DNA of 57,319 nucleotides from Rickettsiales bacterium (lineage in GTDB: Bacteria; Pseudomonadota; Alphaproteobacteria; Rickettsiales; UBA3002): NCBI GenBank assembly GCA_028281385.1, contig JANQJY010000077.1, positions 1-57,319 of the forward strand. Reading direction: 5' to 3'. Positions 18,631 to 29,500 of this stretch are shown here, piece by piece. Position 1 is the stretch's first letter. Each line of letters opens with the position of its first letter. The position numbers and the translations under genes are program-made. The notes below the pieces were generated by a model, which did no database searches, had not been told where the DNA came from, and saw nothing but the letters and a program-made list of their open reading frames with translations.

Positions 18631-19784
18631 CGCTGGAAGTCATTGACATTGCCAAAGCCCTGATCGCCTGTCCGAGTGTCACGCCGAAAGAGGCCGGGGT
18701 GCTTGATGTGTTATCCGGTTATCTTGAGCCGTTGGGCTTCACAATCTGGCGCGAGACCTTTCACGAGGATGGTTATGAAAATGTTGAGAATCTCTATGCA
18801 CGCTTGGGGACGGGTTCGCCGAACCTCTGTTTTGCCGGACATACCGATGTCGTGCCGGCTGGTGATGAGAGCGCCTGGGATTCACCGCCTTTTGAACCGA
18901 CGGTAAAAGAGGGGTATCTCTATGGCCGCGGCGCGGAAGATATGAAAGGCGCGATTGCGGCATTCGTGGCGGCGGTGTCGCGTTTCAAGGAAACCGGCAT
19001 CTGGGATTCAGCATCCGGAAGTATCTCCTTTCTCATCACCGGCGATGAAGAAGGAATAGCTATTAACGGTACGCGGAAAATGCTCGACTGGCTGAAAGGT
19101 AAGGGTGAGCAGATCGATCACTGCCTTGTCGGTGAACCGACTAATCCGAACCATATGGGAGAGATGATCAAAATCGGGCGACGCGGCAGCGCGTTATTCG
19201 ACGTGACGGTCAGAGGCATGCAGGGCCATGTCGCTTATCCCGATCGGGCCGACAATCCGATTCCGCGACTGATTGAGATATTATATGAACTGGAACATCA
19301 TCCGCTCGATAAGGGAACGGAATTCTTTCCGCCGAGTAATCTGGAAATCACGACCGTGGATGTGCAGAACTCGACCGATAATCTGATTCCCGCTGCCGCC
19401 CATGCACGCTTTAATATCCGCTTTAATGACCTGCATAGCGGTGCGTCACTGGAGAAATGGGCCACAGAGATATGCCGGAAACATGACGAAAATGTAGAAC
19501 TGAACTGCCGTATTTCCGGTGAAGCCTTCCGCAATCACGATGAGACATTAACGCAGGCCGTCGTTGCCGCGGTCAAAAAAGTGACCGGCCATACACCGGC
19601 ACTGTCCACGACCGGCGGGACGTCGGATGCGCGTTTTATCAAGGATGTCTGTCCGGTCATCGAATGCGGCACGACCGGGCGTACGGCGCATGCGGTGAAT
19701 GAGAATGTATCACTCAAAACGCTGGAGCAACTGGCGGAGATTTATACGGCATTTCTGGCGAATTATTTTGCTGCGCCTGATTAA
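18627..19784 (+). CDS. dapE: Succinyl-diaminopimelate desuccinylase
   Basis: [50 protein letters not shown]...[15 protein letters not shown]. Confidence 0.95.
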   Translation: MTLEVIDIAKALIACPSVTPKEAGVLDVLSGYLEPLGFTIWRETFHEDGYENVENLYARLGTGSPNLCFAGHTDVVPAGDESAWDSPPFEPTVKEGYLYGRGAEDMKGAIAAFVAAVSRFKETGIWDSASGSISFLITGDEEGIAINGTRKMLDWLKGKGEQIDHCLVGEPTNPNHMGEMIKIGRRGSALFDVTVRGMQGHVAYPDRADNPIPRLIEILYELEHHPLDKGTEFFPPSNLEITTVDVQNSTDNLIPAAAHARFNIRFNDLHSGASLEKWATEICRKHDENVELNCRISGEAFRNHDETLTQAVVAAVKKVTGHTPALSTTGGTSDARFIKDVCPVIECGTTGRTAHAVNENVSLKTLEQLAEIYTAFLANYFAAPD

Positions 19785-19787
19785 AAA

Positions 19788-19866
19788 GTCATTCTGCGAC
19801 GACTGAAAGGAGTGCGCAGAATCTTGTAGATCCTGTGCTAATCGCTTTGCTATTCCACAGGATGAC
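19788..19866. repeat. Interspersed mosaic palindromic element E4, overlapping the truA 3' end
   Basis: GTCATTCTGCG...CGCAGAATC and GATCCTGTG...CACAGGATGAC arms. Confidence 0.72.
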
Positions 19867-20608
19867 TGCTTTCATACATCACTTCCATCAGATATAATCC
19901 GCGTGCCGGAGCCGTCGGCCCGCCTTTGGTACGATCTTTGGCGTCACGTGCGGCGATCAGATCGCCTGCGCTCCATTTGCCAAGCCCGACCTGTACCAGA
20001 CTTCCCACCATGTTGCGCACCTGATGATGCAGAAAGGACTGTGCTTCGGCATGGATACGGATGTTTTCGCCGTCATGGGTGATCTCCAGCCGGTCCAGCG
20101 TTTTGAGTGGCGATTTGGCCTGACAGGCGACCGAGCGGAAGGTCGAAAAATCATGATGACCGATGAGATGCTGCGTGGCATTCTGCATGGCGTCTATTTC
20201 CAGCGGCCTATAGATATGCCAGGCGCGGTCTTTGTCCAGTGCCAGCGGTCCGGCGCGGTGGATGATATGATAGATATATTTGCGGCCGGTGGCGGCAAAG
20301 CGCGCATGGAAATCATCGCCCACTTTTTCGACGGACAGGATAGCGATATCTTCATTTTCCAGATGATGGTTCAGTCCCTGCTGAATCTGGAATTCGCTGC
20401 GCTCGGCCTGCATGTCGAAATGGGCGACCTGTGCACGGGCATGCACCCCCGCGTCGGTACGTCCGGCGCAATGCAGTGTGACCTCTTCCTGACAAAAGTC
20501 ATGAATAGCCCGTTCAATGGCCGCCTGTATAGAGGGGGCATCGTCTTGACGCTGCCAACCGGCATAGCGTGTGCCGTCATATTCGATGGTGAGTTTGATA
20601 CGCTGCAT
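19850..20608 (-). CDS. truA: tRNA pseudouridine synthase A
   Basis: KLTIEYDGTRYAGWQRQDDAPSIQAAIERAI..LHCAGRTDAGVHARAQVAHFD. Confidence 0.95.
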   Translation of the reverse strand: MQRIKLTIEYDGTRYAGWQRQDDAPSIQAAIERAIHDFCQEEVTLHCAGRTDAGVHARAQVAHFDMQAERSEFQIQQGLNHHLENEDIAILSVEKVGDDFHARFAATGRKYIYHIIHRAGPLALDKDRAWHIYRPLEIDAMQNATQHLIGHHDFSTFRSVACQAKSPLKTLDRLEITHDGENIRIHAEAQSFLHHQVRNMVGSLVQVGLGKWSAGDLIAARDAKDRTKGGPTAPARGLYLMEVMYESSHPVE

Positions 20609-20612
20609 GAAA

Positions 20613-21482
20613 TTACTGCCATCCGCGCAGACATGCCTCGGCGCTCATGCGTTTCTTTCCTGGGCGCTGGACGTCGAGGATTTTCAGGTAACGTCCGTCG
20701 CCGCATTGGACGGTGAAAGGATCATCCGAGCCGCTGTTGGTAATTTCGGCTTCAAACAGTTTGAGCGTTTCACCGCGGAAGGTCATTGTTGCTGCGGGCC
20801 AGGGGTTCAGTCCGCGAATCTGATTGTAAATCTCTATTGCCGGTTTGCTCCAGTTGATCGGGCTGTCGGTCTTGGTGATTTTACGGGCATAGGTGACGCC
20901 TTCGTCTGATTGAGGAATCGGTGTGATATCGTGCCATGTTTTTAAGGTTTCCAATACCATTTCAGCGCCTAATGCAGCCATCCGGTCATGCCACTGCCCG
21001 GCGGTGCTATCGACAGGGACATCTACCTCTCTGCGCAGCAGGATATCGCCGGTATCCAGTCCTTCATCCATCTGCATGATGCACATAGCCGATGTGGTAT
21101 CGCCTGCCAGAATCGTATGTTGAATCGGTGCAGCACCACGCCAGCGCGGCAAATCGGAAGGATGCACATTGATGCAGCCATGCGGATATGCCTCAAGGAT
21201 CGGTGTTGGCAGCAGCAGCCCGTACGCCGCCACTACGGCGATATCAGCGCTATGACAGCGAAACTGAGCCTGGATCGTTTCGTCCCGGAGGGTCGTTGGC
21301 GTATGCACGGCAATGCCGTGTTGCTCAGCCAGTTGATGTACCGGCGATAACGTTATCTTGTGTCCGCGACCGGATGGGCGCGGCGGCTGGCTGTAGACGG
21401 CCACGACATCATGCGCGCTGTCGATCAGCGCCTGCAATGTCGGCACCGCAAACTCCGGCGTTCCCATGAAGACGATACGCAT
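20613..21482 (-). CDS. fmt: Methionyl-tRNA formyltransferase
   Basis: MRIVFMGTPEFAVPTLQALI..VVAVYSQPPRPSGRG...GCINVHPSDLPRWRGAAPIQHTILAGD. Confidence 0.95.
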   Translation of the reverse strand: MRIVFMGTPEFAVPTLQALIDSAHDVVAVYSQPPRPSGRGHKITLSPVHQLAEQHGIAVHTPTTLRDETIQAQFRCHSADIAVVAAYGLLLPTPILEAYPHGCINVHPSDLPRWRGAAPIQHTILAGDTTSAMCIMQMDEGLDTGDILLRREVDVPVDSTAGQWHDRMAALGAEMVLETLKTWHDITPIPQSDEGVTYARKITKTDSPINWSKPAIEIYNQIRGLNPWPAATMTFRGETLKLFEAEITNSGSDDPFTVQCGDGRYLKILDVQRPGKKRMSAEACLRGWQ

Positions 21483-21758
21483 CTATTGTTCTTTATTACT
21501 GTGTCTGCGCCCACAATTACCGGCGACGGTGGTAAAGCGGTTATTACGTGTGACGTTGGGTGAGCGCGCAAGTGAGACAAACTGCTCAAATGGCATCAGC
21601 GCCTGAAATTCACGGATGATGCACACGCAGGCATGGAAACGCTCTTCATGCAGACCGGTGCAGGACTCCAGAAACGCCTTTACCGCATCGCGCGGATAAT
21701 TCTGTGTGTTCTGCGCAAGGGTGGGGGAGAAAAGGAAGAAAATGGTTGATAGTGTCAT
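21483..21758 (-). CDS. Hypothetical small Cys-containing secreted protein
   Basis: MTLSTIFFLFSPTLAQ signal-like start followed by CTGLHEERFHACVCIIREFQAL; between def and fmt; its ATG lies in the terminal repeat of element E5. Confidence 0.55.
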   Translation of the reverse strand: MTLSTIFFLFSPTLAQNTQNYPRDAVKAFLESCTGLHEERFHACVCIIREFQALMPFEQFVSLARSPNVTRNNRFTTVAGNCGRRHSNKEQ

Positions 21759-21865
21759 TGCGAGCGAACGGAGTGAGCGCGGCAATCCATACAGAGGGGA
21801 TGGTAATAGATTGCCGCGTCGTCCGCCTTTGCCCTTCGGGCTACGGCGAGACTCCTCGCAATGAC
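21754..21865. repeat. Interspersed mosaic palindromic element E5 (GTCATTGCGAGCG...CGCAATGAC type)
   Basis: GTCATTGCGAGCGAACGGAGTGAGCGCGGCAATCC ... GATTGCCGCG ... CTCGCAATGAC. Confidence 0.82.
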
Positions 21866-21924
21866 GTATTATGGCAAGATACCGCATGAAGGGATTGGTA
21901 GCCCAGAGCCGGGCGAATGCCAAG

Positions 21925-22485
21925 TTATAATGACGCTGGCAGTGTGTCTTCTTGTTGGATGTGTCCCAGTGTGCCGAGCTTTTTGGCCTTTCGCAGTTTC
22001 TTGATGATCATGTCGCGCTTGAGTTTGGAGATATGATCAACGAACACCACCCCGTCGATATGGTCGATTTCATGCTGAATGCAGGTGGCAAGCAACCCGT
22101 CTGCCTCAAGTGTCTGTTCCGTGCCATTTTCATCGAGATAACGGATGGTGACCTGTGCCGGGCGCTCGACTTCCGAATATTGATCAGGAAAAGACAGGCA
22201 GCCTTCCTTATAGCTGGAGTGTTCCTCGGAGGACGTCATGATTTCCGGATTGATCAGCTTCAGCGGAGATTTGGACTTGCCGTCTCCGTCATGCTCGATA
22301 TCGACGACGATGACGCGCTTATGTACCCCGACTTGCACGGCGGCCAGCCCGATTCCCTTGTTGGCATACATCGTCTCGAGCATATCATCGCACAGTGTGC
22401 GAATCTCATCCGTGACCTCCGTGACTTTTACGGACGGTTGATTCAGGCGCTCATCCGGCGCGATGACGAGAGGTAATACAGCCAT
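21925..22485 (-). CDS. def: Peptide deformylase
   Basis: GIGLAAVQVGV, EGCLSFPDQYSEV and QHEIDHIDGVVFVD motifs. Confidence 0.95.
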   Translation of the reverse strand: MAVLPLVIAPDERLNQPSVKVTEVTDEIRTLCDDMLETMYANKGIGLAAVQVGVHKRVIVVDIEHDGDGKSKSPLKLINPEIMTSSEEHSSYKEGCLSFPDQYSEVERPAQVTIRYLDENGTEQTLEADGLLATCIQHEIDHIDGVVFVDHISKLKRDMIIKKLRKAKKLGTLGHIQQEDTLPASL

Positions 22486-22503
22486 ATGTTATGCTCCTTC
22501 ATT

Positions 22504-22770
22504 GTCATTCCACGGATTTTGTCAGGAGGCAAAATCATAGTGGGTAAGCAAGACAATAAAACATCCAGTGAATGTTTTATCTTGCGAACCAGGTTAAAAA
22601 TGCCAGGAGGCATTTTTGACATTGCGAGCCTGCTGACTCGCAAGTCATGGACGCGCCTCGGCAAAGCAGGAGCTTTGCTCCGGCGACGCCGGGTCCCCGG
22701 ATCAAAATTCTTCCGCCGCCGCTGCTGCGCAGCTTTGGCGAGACAAGCCTGAATTTTGTCCGAGGATGAC
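22504..22770. repeat. Interspersed mosaic palindromic element E6 (compound)
   Basis: GATTTTGTC-AGGA-GGCAAAATC; AAAAATGCC-AGGA-GGCATTTTT; GCAAAGC-AGGA-GCTTTGC; fills the def-gltX gap. Confidence 0.85.
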
Positions 22771-22782
22771 GACACGAAGAGC

Positions 22783-24177
22783 CTAGCATGCGGCTTTGAG
22801 GCGCGCAAGCGTCTCGTCTTTGCCGAGCGTTTCCATCACTTCGAACATCGACGGTGCGGCCGTCGAGCCGGTGATTGCCACGCGGATCGGTGCCATCAGC
22901 TTGCCGATTTTCATGTCCTGCGACTCAGCCCAGCTTTTGGCAAAAGCGAACAGCGCTTCATGATTCCACTCATTTTGTGCTTCCAGCTCAGGCAGAAATT
23001 GTTTTATCAATGGCTTGCCGCCTTCCAGTTGTTTGTGTGCCTTGTCATTTTCAGGTGGGTTGTCGGAACGGAAATAAAACAGTGACGATGCTGCCAGCTC
23101 GTTGAGAGTTTTTGCGCGTTCCTTAAGGGCAGGTAAAGCCTTTTCAAGCCTTGTTTTTTGTTCGTCAGACAAAGGGTTATTTAATGAATGTTCAATCAAT
23201 GGAATCACCAGAGGCACCAGCTGTTCATTCTCCGCCTCACGTATATAATGGCCGTTGAGATTATTCAGTTTATCAAAGTCAAACCGCGCGGCGGCCTTAT
23301 TGATATGTTCCAGGTTAAACCACTCGATCGCCTGTGCATCGGAAATAATTTCATCATCGCCGTGCGACCAGCCCAGCCGCAGCAGATAATTGCGTAGCGC
23401 TTCGGGCAGGTAGCCCATCTTCTGATATTCCTCAACGCCGAGTGCACCGTGGCGTTTGGAGAGTTTGGCGCCGTCGGCACCGTGAATCAGCGGGATATGC
23501 GCGAAGACAGGGCGGTCCCAGCCCATGGTATCAAACAGGCAGCATTGGCGGAATGCATTGTTCAGATGATCATCACCGCGGATGATGTGGGTGATGCCCA
23601 TATCGTGATCATCGACGACGACGGCGAGCATATAGGTCGGCGTACCGTCGGCGCGCAGCAGAATAAAATCGTCGAGCTGATTGGCGCTGACTTCGACACG
23701 TCCCTGCACCACATCGTCGATGGTGATGCTGCCGTTAAGCGGCGCCTTGATGCGAATGACCGGATCGATGCCTGCGGGCGCATCGGCCGGATCACGATCC
23801 CGCCAGCGTTTGTCATAGGCGACACCGCGGCCTTCGGCCTTGGCCTGCTCGCGCATTTCGGCCAGTTCCTCCGGTGTGCAATAACATTGATACGCCTTGC
23901 CTTCAGCGAGCAGTTGCTGTGCTACTTCGACATGGCGGTTCATGTGCTCAGATTGATATACGACCTCTCCGTCATGGTCCAATCCCAGCCATGCCAGCCC
24001 GTCAAGAATCGCCTGTTTCGCTTCCCCGGTCGAACGGGCCTTGTCGGTATCTTCAATGCGCAGCAGATAGCGTCCGTCATTTGCCCGCGCAAACAGATAA
24101 TTGAACAATGCTGTGCGCGCGCCGCCGATATGCAGAAAGCCGGTGGGTGAGGGGGCGAAACGGGTGATGACGCTCAT
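22783..24177 (-). CDS. gltX: Glutamyl-tRNA synthetase
   Basis: MSVITRFAPSPTGFLHIGGARTALFNYLFAR...LSKRHGALGV. Confidence 0.96.
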   Translation of the reverse strand: MSVITRFAPSPTGFLHIGGARTALFNYLFARANDGRYLLRIEDTDKARSTGEAKQAILDGLAWLGLDHDGEVVYQSEHMNRHVEVAQQLLAEGKAYQCYCTPEELAEMREQAKAEGRGVAYDKRWRDRDPADAPAGIDPVIRIKAPLNGSITIDDVVQGRVEVSANQLDDFILLRADGTPTYMLAVVVDDHDMGITHIIRGDDHLNNAFRQCCLFDTMGWDRPVFAHIPLIHGADGAKLSKRHGALGVEEYQKMGYLPEALRNYLLRLGWSHGDDEIISDAQAIEWFNLEHINKAAARFDFDKLNNLNGHYIREAENEQLVPLVIPLIEHSLNNPLSDEQKTRLEKALPALKERAKTLNELAASSLFYFRSDNPPENDKAHKQLEGGKPLIKQFLPELEAQNEWNHEALFAFAKSWAESQDMKIGKLMAPIRVAITGSTAAPSMFEVMETLGKDETLARLKAAC

Positions 24178-24230
24178 GCTGGCATTCCTTGTGTTTGTCT
24201 TTATGCTGTCGGCTGGAGGTATAGTCATTC

Positions 24231-26306
24231 ATGCGCGCAAAGCCAACCGATTTTCTCTCATCGTTGCGTCACTGGCTGATGGAAGAACGTGAGCGCTGGA
24301 TTCTATGGCTGCCGGTGCTGCTGGCGGCGGGCATCGGCCTGTATTTCTCCTTGCCTGCCGAACCACCGGCCTATCACCTGTTCGTGACGGGCAGTCTGAT
24401 TCCGCCACTCATCTGGACGATCAGACGGGGAACGGCGTGGTGGGTACCTGTTGCCATGCTGTGTTGCGTGGCGTGTGGTTTTGCCGTTGCCAAATTCCAT
24501 ACCGACCGGCAGCAGATGGTCATGTTGTCGGAAGAACTGTCGATTCGCGAACTGACCGGCCGTGTGCGCGAGATCAACGTCATTCCCAAGGGCATCCGCC
24601 TGACGCTGGAGGTGCTGTCGATCGAGGACATGTCAGTGCAGGACATGCCCACACGGGTACGGGTGAAAGTGCGCGGTGAAAATCCGCAGGTGATGACGGG
24701 AGATACCGTCTGGCTGCGCGCCGGGCTGTTGCCGCCGACCGGTCCGGTCATTCCCGGCGGGTTCGATTTTGCCCGCTTCTTTTATTTTCGCGATATTGCC
24801 GCGGTAGGTTACGGCCTGCCGCCGGTGAATGTGCTCGACCATGCCGAACGTCAAGGTTTTCACGAAAGGCTGACAGCATGGCGCAAATCGCTGTCCGATC
24901 ATGTGCGCGAGCGGGTCGGTCTGCCGGAGGGCGCAGTGGCAGCCGCGTTGATGACCGGTGACCGTGCCGCGATACCGCAGGCGGTCAATGATGCGATGCG
25001 CCAGACCAACCTGTCGCATATCCTGGCGATTTCCGGCATGCATATGGCGATGGTCACCGGCATTGTGTTTTTCAGCATCCGCTATGGGCTGTTGTGGATT
25101 CCGCCTCTGGCGCAGGGCAAACACAATAAGAAAATCGCGGCGATAGTGGCACTTGTTGCCGGTGCGGGCTATTTGCTGCTCTCCGGTTTTCCGCTCTCGG
25201 CGGTGCGTGCCTTCATCATGGTCGCGTTTTTGCTCTCGGCGATATTGCTCAACCGCGAAGTGACGCCGATGCGCTCGCTGGCGATGGCGGCGACGGTCAT
25301 GCTGCTGTATGATCCGTCCAATCTGCTCGAACCAGGGTTTCAGCTGTCCTTCATGGCGACGATGGCGTTGATCGCCTTTTACGAAAGCACGCGCTTCTGG
25401 TGGCAGGGGCAGCTGATAAGCCGTGCATGGTTGCGCAAGGTTCCTGCCTATTTCGCTGCGGTGATGATGACGACGCTGATCGCCGAACTCGCTACCACGC
25501 CGCTGATTCTCTATCACTTCAACCTGCTGTCCTTTTACGGATTGCTGGCGAATCTGCTGGTAATGCCGCTGGTGAGTTTTCTCATCATGCCGGGGATTGT
25601 GCTGGCCTATCTGCTGATGCCGTTCGGACTCGACTTCCTGCCGCTCACAGTGGTTGGTGTGGGTATCGGCTGGATGATCGCCATTGCCGACTGGGTGCAT
25701 CGTCTGCCCTATGCCAGCATGATGCTGTCGTCGATGCCGTGGTGGGGCATGGTGATAGCGGCACTGGGCATGCTCTGGTTGTGCCTGTGGATGACGCCGG
25801 TGCGGCGCTGGGGGCTGGCGCTTATCGCGGTTGGTATGGCCAGCATGCTGTTTTACCGCGTGCCGGATGTGCTTATCAGCCACGACGCCAAGCAAATAGC
25901 TCTGCGCTGTGCGGATGGGCAGCTCTATCTCGCCAAAGGCCGGGCGCATAGTTTCATCGCCGAGCAATGGGCGAACCAGACCGGTCGCGAGCGGTTACCC
26001 TATCTCAAGGATCAACCGGAATGTTACCGTTGCGATGTCATGGGGTGTGTCTATCGCCATGACGGAAAGCGCCTTGCCTTGCCGGAGGATATTGCGGCCA
26101 TAGAGGAGGATTGCCGGATGAGTGACATGGTGATTTCGCCCTTTTATGTCGATGAACGCCGGTGTGATAGTCCGGAACGGGTGATTGATCGCGATGATTT
26201 GGAAAGATTCGGGTCTCATTGGCTGTTTTTTGACAAAAATCGTCAAAAAACAGGAAATACGGCCCACTATCAGGGGCAGCGGCCATGGACCGTCACAAAA
26301 CCGTAA
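24231..26306 (+). CDS. comEC: ComEC/Rec2 competence-type membrane protein
   Basis: TNLSHILAISGMHMAMVTGIVFF; multi-TM; divergent from gltX. Confidence 0.9.
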   Translation: MRAKPTDFLSSLRHWLMEERERWILWLPVLLAAGIGLYFSLPAEPPAYHLFVTGSLIPPLIWTIRRGTAWWVPVAMLCCVACGFAVAKFHTDRQQMVMLSEELSIRELTGRVREINVIPKGIRLTLEVLSIEDMSVQDMPTRVRVKVRGENPQVMTGDTVWLRAGLLPPTGPVIPGGFDFARFFYFRDIAAVGYGLPPVNVLDHAERQGFHERLTAWRKSLSDHVRERVGLPEGAVAAALMTGDRAAIPQAVNDAMRQTNLSHILAISGMHMAMVTGIVFFSIRYGLLWIPPLAQGKHNKKIAAIVALVAGAGYLLLSGFPLSAVRAFIMVAFLLSAILLNREVTPMRSLAMAATVMLLYDPSNLLEPGFQLSFMATMALIAFYESTRFWWQGQLISRAWLRKVPAYFAAVMMTTLIAELATTPLILYHFNLLSFYGLLANLLVMPLVSFLIMPGIVLAYLLMPFGLDFLPLTVVGVGIGWMIAIADWVHRLPYASMMLSSMPWWGMVIAALGMLWLCLWMTPVRRWGLALIAVGMASMLFYRVPDVLISHDAKQIALRCADGQLYLAKGRAHSFIAEQWANQTGRERLPYLKDQPECYRCDVMGCVYRHDGKRLALPEDIAAIEEDCRMSDMVISPFYVDERRCDSPERVIDRDDLERFGSHWLFFDKNRQKTGNTAHYQGQRPWTVTKP

Positions 26307-26386
26307 TAAAACGAAAATAATCAGATAGTTGGGTAAATTCAATTATGAAAATACTCAGTAAGAACCTACAGCAAACCATATAAAAG

Positions 26387-26480
26387 TTAATAAATCGTTA
26401 ACGAAACTTAAGTTTTTTTGTTGTTTTTCAATGTTTTTTGCCGTTATTGTAACAAAACCTTAACATTTCTCACCTATGCT
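26387..26480 (+). promoter_or_regulatory. CtrA-like boxes and putative promoter of the giant ORF
   Basis: TTAA-TAAATCG-TTAAC (26387-26402), an exact TTAA-N7-TTAAC; GTAA-CAAAACC-TTAAC (26449-26464) followed by ATTTCTCACCTATGCT. Confidence 0.5.
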
Positions 26481-26533
26481 TGCAGAGTGGTGGTGTATCT
26501 GCCACGACGATATTGTATTTGAGGTATGTATTT

Positions 26534-29500
26534 GTGGCGATAGGTGACGACAGAGAAACAGACAAAGGACGGCTCTATCCGTTAACGGGTGGGGTAGACG
26601 GGTTTGACCTTAGCCGCTATGGCCCGGGTGGGGCTATTCGCGACCTGCAACATGGTAGCTTAGGCGTGCCTGCTGAAGGGCTGATTGCTCGGATTGTTGA
26701 ACAAGAAGTTGCAAAAGCATTGGCGGCAGAGCGTGAGAATGCTGTTGGAGAAGCCTCGCGTAATGATGCGCTTCGGGAGCAAGTGTTTGGTGGGATTAGA
26801 AGAGAGTTGCAGCCATTATTCTCTGTAAAAGATGACGCAGGAGAAGACGGGGAGAAAGCCGAAGAGAATATTAGAGCAGAACTGAAAAAGGTTGTGGATA
26901 CTCTGCAAGAGAAAATTCAGTATGTGAAATCGCAAATGGAGAGAAATCCCCCGCTCACGCATGAATTGACAGGTGTGCTTGAGGAGTTGGAGGATCTTAA
27001 ATCGACCATTGAGAATAGCATGGAACAAATTATTCATCAGGTTAAGAATGGACATTACCCAAGCGTTGAAGCAGCCATCTCAGCTTATAGCGCGTCGGTT
27101 CAGACCGCGGTTCAGTCGGCGATTTCCTACGCTTCTACCGAGGTGGGTGTGGCACTGGGTGAATATAGCGCTGAGAAGCTTGAGGAAGTCCTGACCTCTT
27201 CTGAGGCACTGCCGGGCCGGTCATTTGGTAACACCATCGCCCGCGAGGATAATCACCGGCATGTGATGCATGCGATCGATAACTGGATGCGTAGAGGGGA
27301 TCAACAGAGTGCCGATAAATTCCTTGGACGATTCTACGACGATGATTCTACGACAGTAGGACAACGCGATAAGGTATTTGAACGGGCAGCAGATAAGGAT
27401 AAAACGCCGATCGATCCATTCCATAGCTGGCACGCAGCTATCAATAACACTAATGAGAAAAGCTGGAATGCGCATGTTAAATATGAAACTGAGGAAGGTA
27501 ATGTAGAGGTTATTAGAGATAATTACCTTCGATTGGTAGACCTGAAAGAATCAGGATTGACTCCGGAGAAAGCCAAAGAGCGGGTTGATGTTTTTGACGG
27601 ACGCATGAAGCGTTACGAGCAGGGAGATGTAAAGGCGGCTATCAAGCTCAATGATAGAATTATCACGCCTGATATAGTGCATAACGGAGCGCTCAACATC
27701 TATAAATTTAAAGGTCGTGAACGTGGTGATGAGCATGTGAGTAATTGGAGTAAAGTAGAGCTTCAGGGAGCTGTGGAGAAAGGGCTTATTACGCAAGAGC
27801 AGGCTGATAAATACCGTGAGGCGATAGCTCGAATAAAAGAACTTAGCCGTGATGGCAAAGGGGCTGCGACGTCAGAAGATGCAGCGGAAATTCGCAGGAT
27901 ACGGCAGAGTGATGATTTCAAGGCGGTTCAAGAAGCCCAGGATCGGAACCCAAGTGGCAATGATGGTAAAAATGCCCAAGGACGCCTTGCGGCGGTATTT
28001 ATTGATGGTGGAATGGATCCGGATAAAGCTTGGGAGCTTGCTAAGGCTATGCCGCGATCTCAAGTTATGGAAGAACTGCTCAAACGAGGAAAAGGTGTTG
28101 AGTCTAGGATGTTGAATTTAGGCGATGAAAAGGAAGTTGAGGCAGCGCAGACTAGGCGGGAACAAGGCCAGGCAATATTGGGTGAGGTATTGTCGCCGGA
28201 CGGAGAATATAGCGATCTTGGTCGATTATATAAGGACTATGCACAGGCTAGTCCTGGCTATCAAAAAGAAGTGGGCGAGACCGCATCGTTACGCCTGAAA
28301 GGCGTTGGCATTGATCCGGCGATTCTGCAACAGCTGGCAAACGATCCGAAAAAATCACCCATGACAGCAGAAAGCATAGAGGCAGGCAGGAAGCGTTACG
28401 ATCAGTTGCAAAAGATGATTGATATTGGTGGCAAACTGACTCCAGAACAAGAAAAAGAGTACGCAAGGCTTACCCAGCAATCTGTGGCGATGGATGTCAT
28501 GCGCAATAGCGTCCTGAACCACAACGGAGATGTGGCCAGGATGATTCAGGAAATGCATGCCACTCTTCCGCCGGAGGAACGTGCATCGTATGATGTAAAG
28601 AAACTTCAGACACAGGTAGATAAATTATTGAAAGAGTCACCTGCCATAAAAACGATGATAGAGCAGGAACTGGCGACGAGAAACGAGTTCAGGGAGATGA
28701 TTGCGAATGATGGGAAGGCAACGCTTGCTGCTCTCAGACATAATTCTGACCTTCGTGGGAAATATGGTTTAACTGCAGCGCAATTAGATGCGCTGGAAAA
28801 AGCGCATGCGCAAGGAATGACGGGACAGGAACTTGCTGACTATATGTATTGGGAAGTGAGAAATGATGTCAATACACAAAACCGTCGGGTCTTAGAGGAG
28901 CTCCAGGAAGCGAGTGCAGGTGATAAGGCAACCAGTGAGATAGGTACGAAAGTCGGTAATACAGTCGAGGGTATTGTCGGTAAAGATATGGCAGATACAT
29001 TACGTGGTTCCTGGGCAGGGGATTATTATTATTCGTATCGCTATACCTCGATAAAACGGGAATTGGAAAATCCGGATCTGACTGCAGATCAGCGTCAGAA
29101 ACTGGAAGCCGGGATGGAGCTCATTAAGACGCGCGCTCAGGCTAAGGGAGCAGAAGTCAGCGAGTTGGGCAGCTTTACGTACGGCACGGTTGGTGCATTC
29201 GTTGCCGGTGCCAAAAAAGCGGCTGATTGGTGGGGTGGAGATAAAGAAAAAACGGCAGGCAAAGACGGAGATAGAAAGCTTGGCGAGGCAGCGCAAGCAC
29301 TGAAACAGGCGCAGGCAGAGAAGCAGAAAGCAATGGGAGAACTTTTTAATGCAGGTAATGATTACAGCTTACGTGAGGCAGCACTTCAGCGTCTGGAGAA
29401 AGCGAATCAACAAATTGCAGAATTATCGCAGGATACCTCGCCCACGGCCATTGCAGATGTAACCCCCACGGTGTCGGCAACGGCACAGCCAGGCAGCCAG

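Noticed and set aside
24633-25967. 444-aa minus-strand ORF opposite comEC
   Set aside because: Antisense shadow, His/Gln/Arg-rich.
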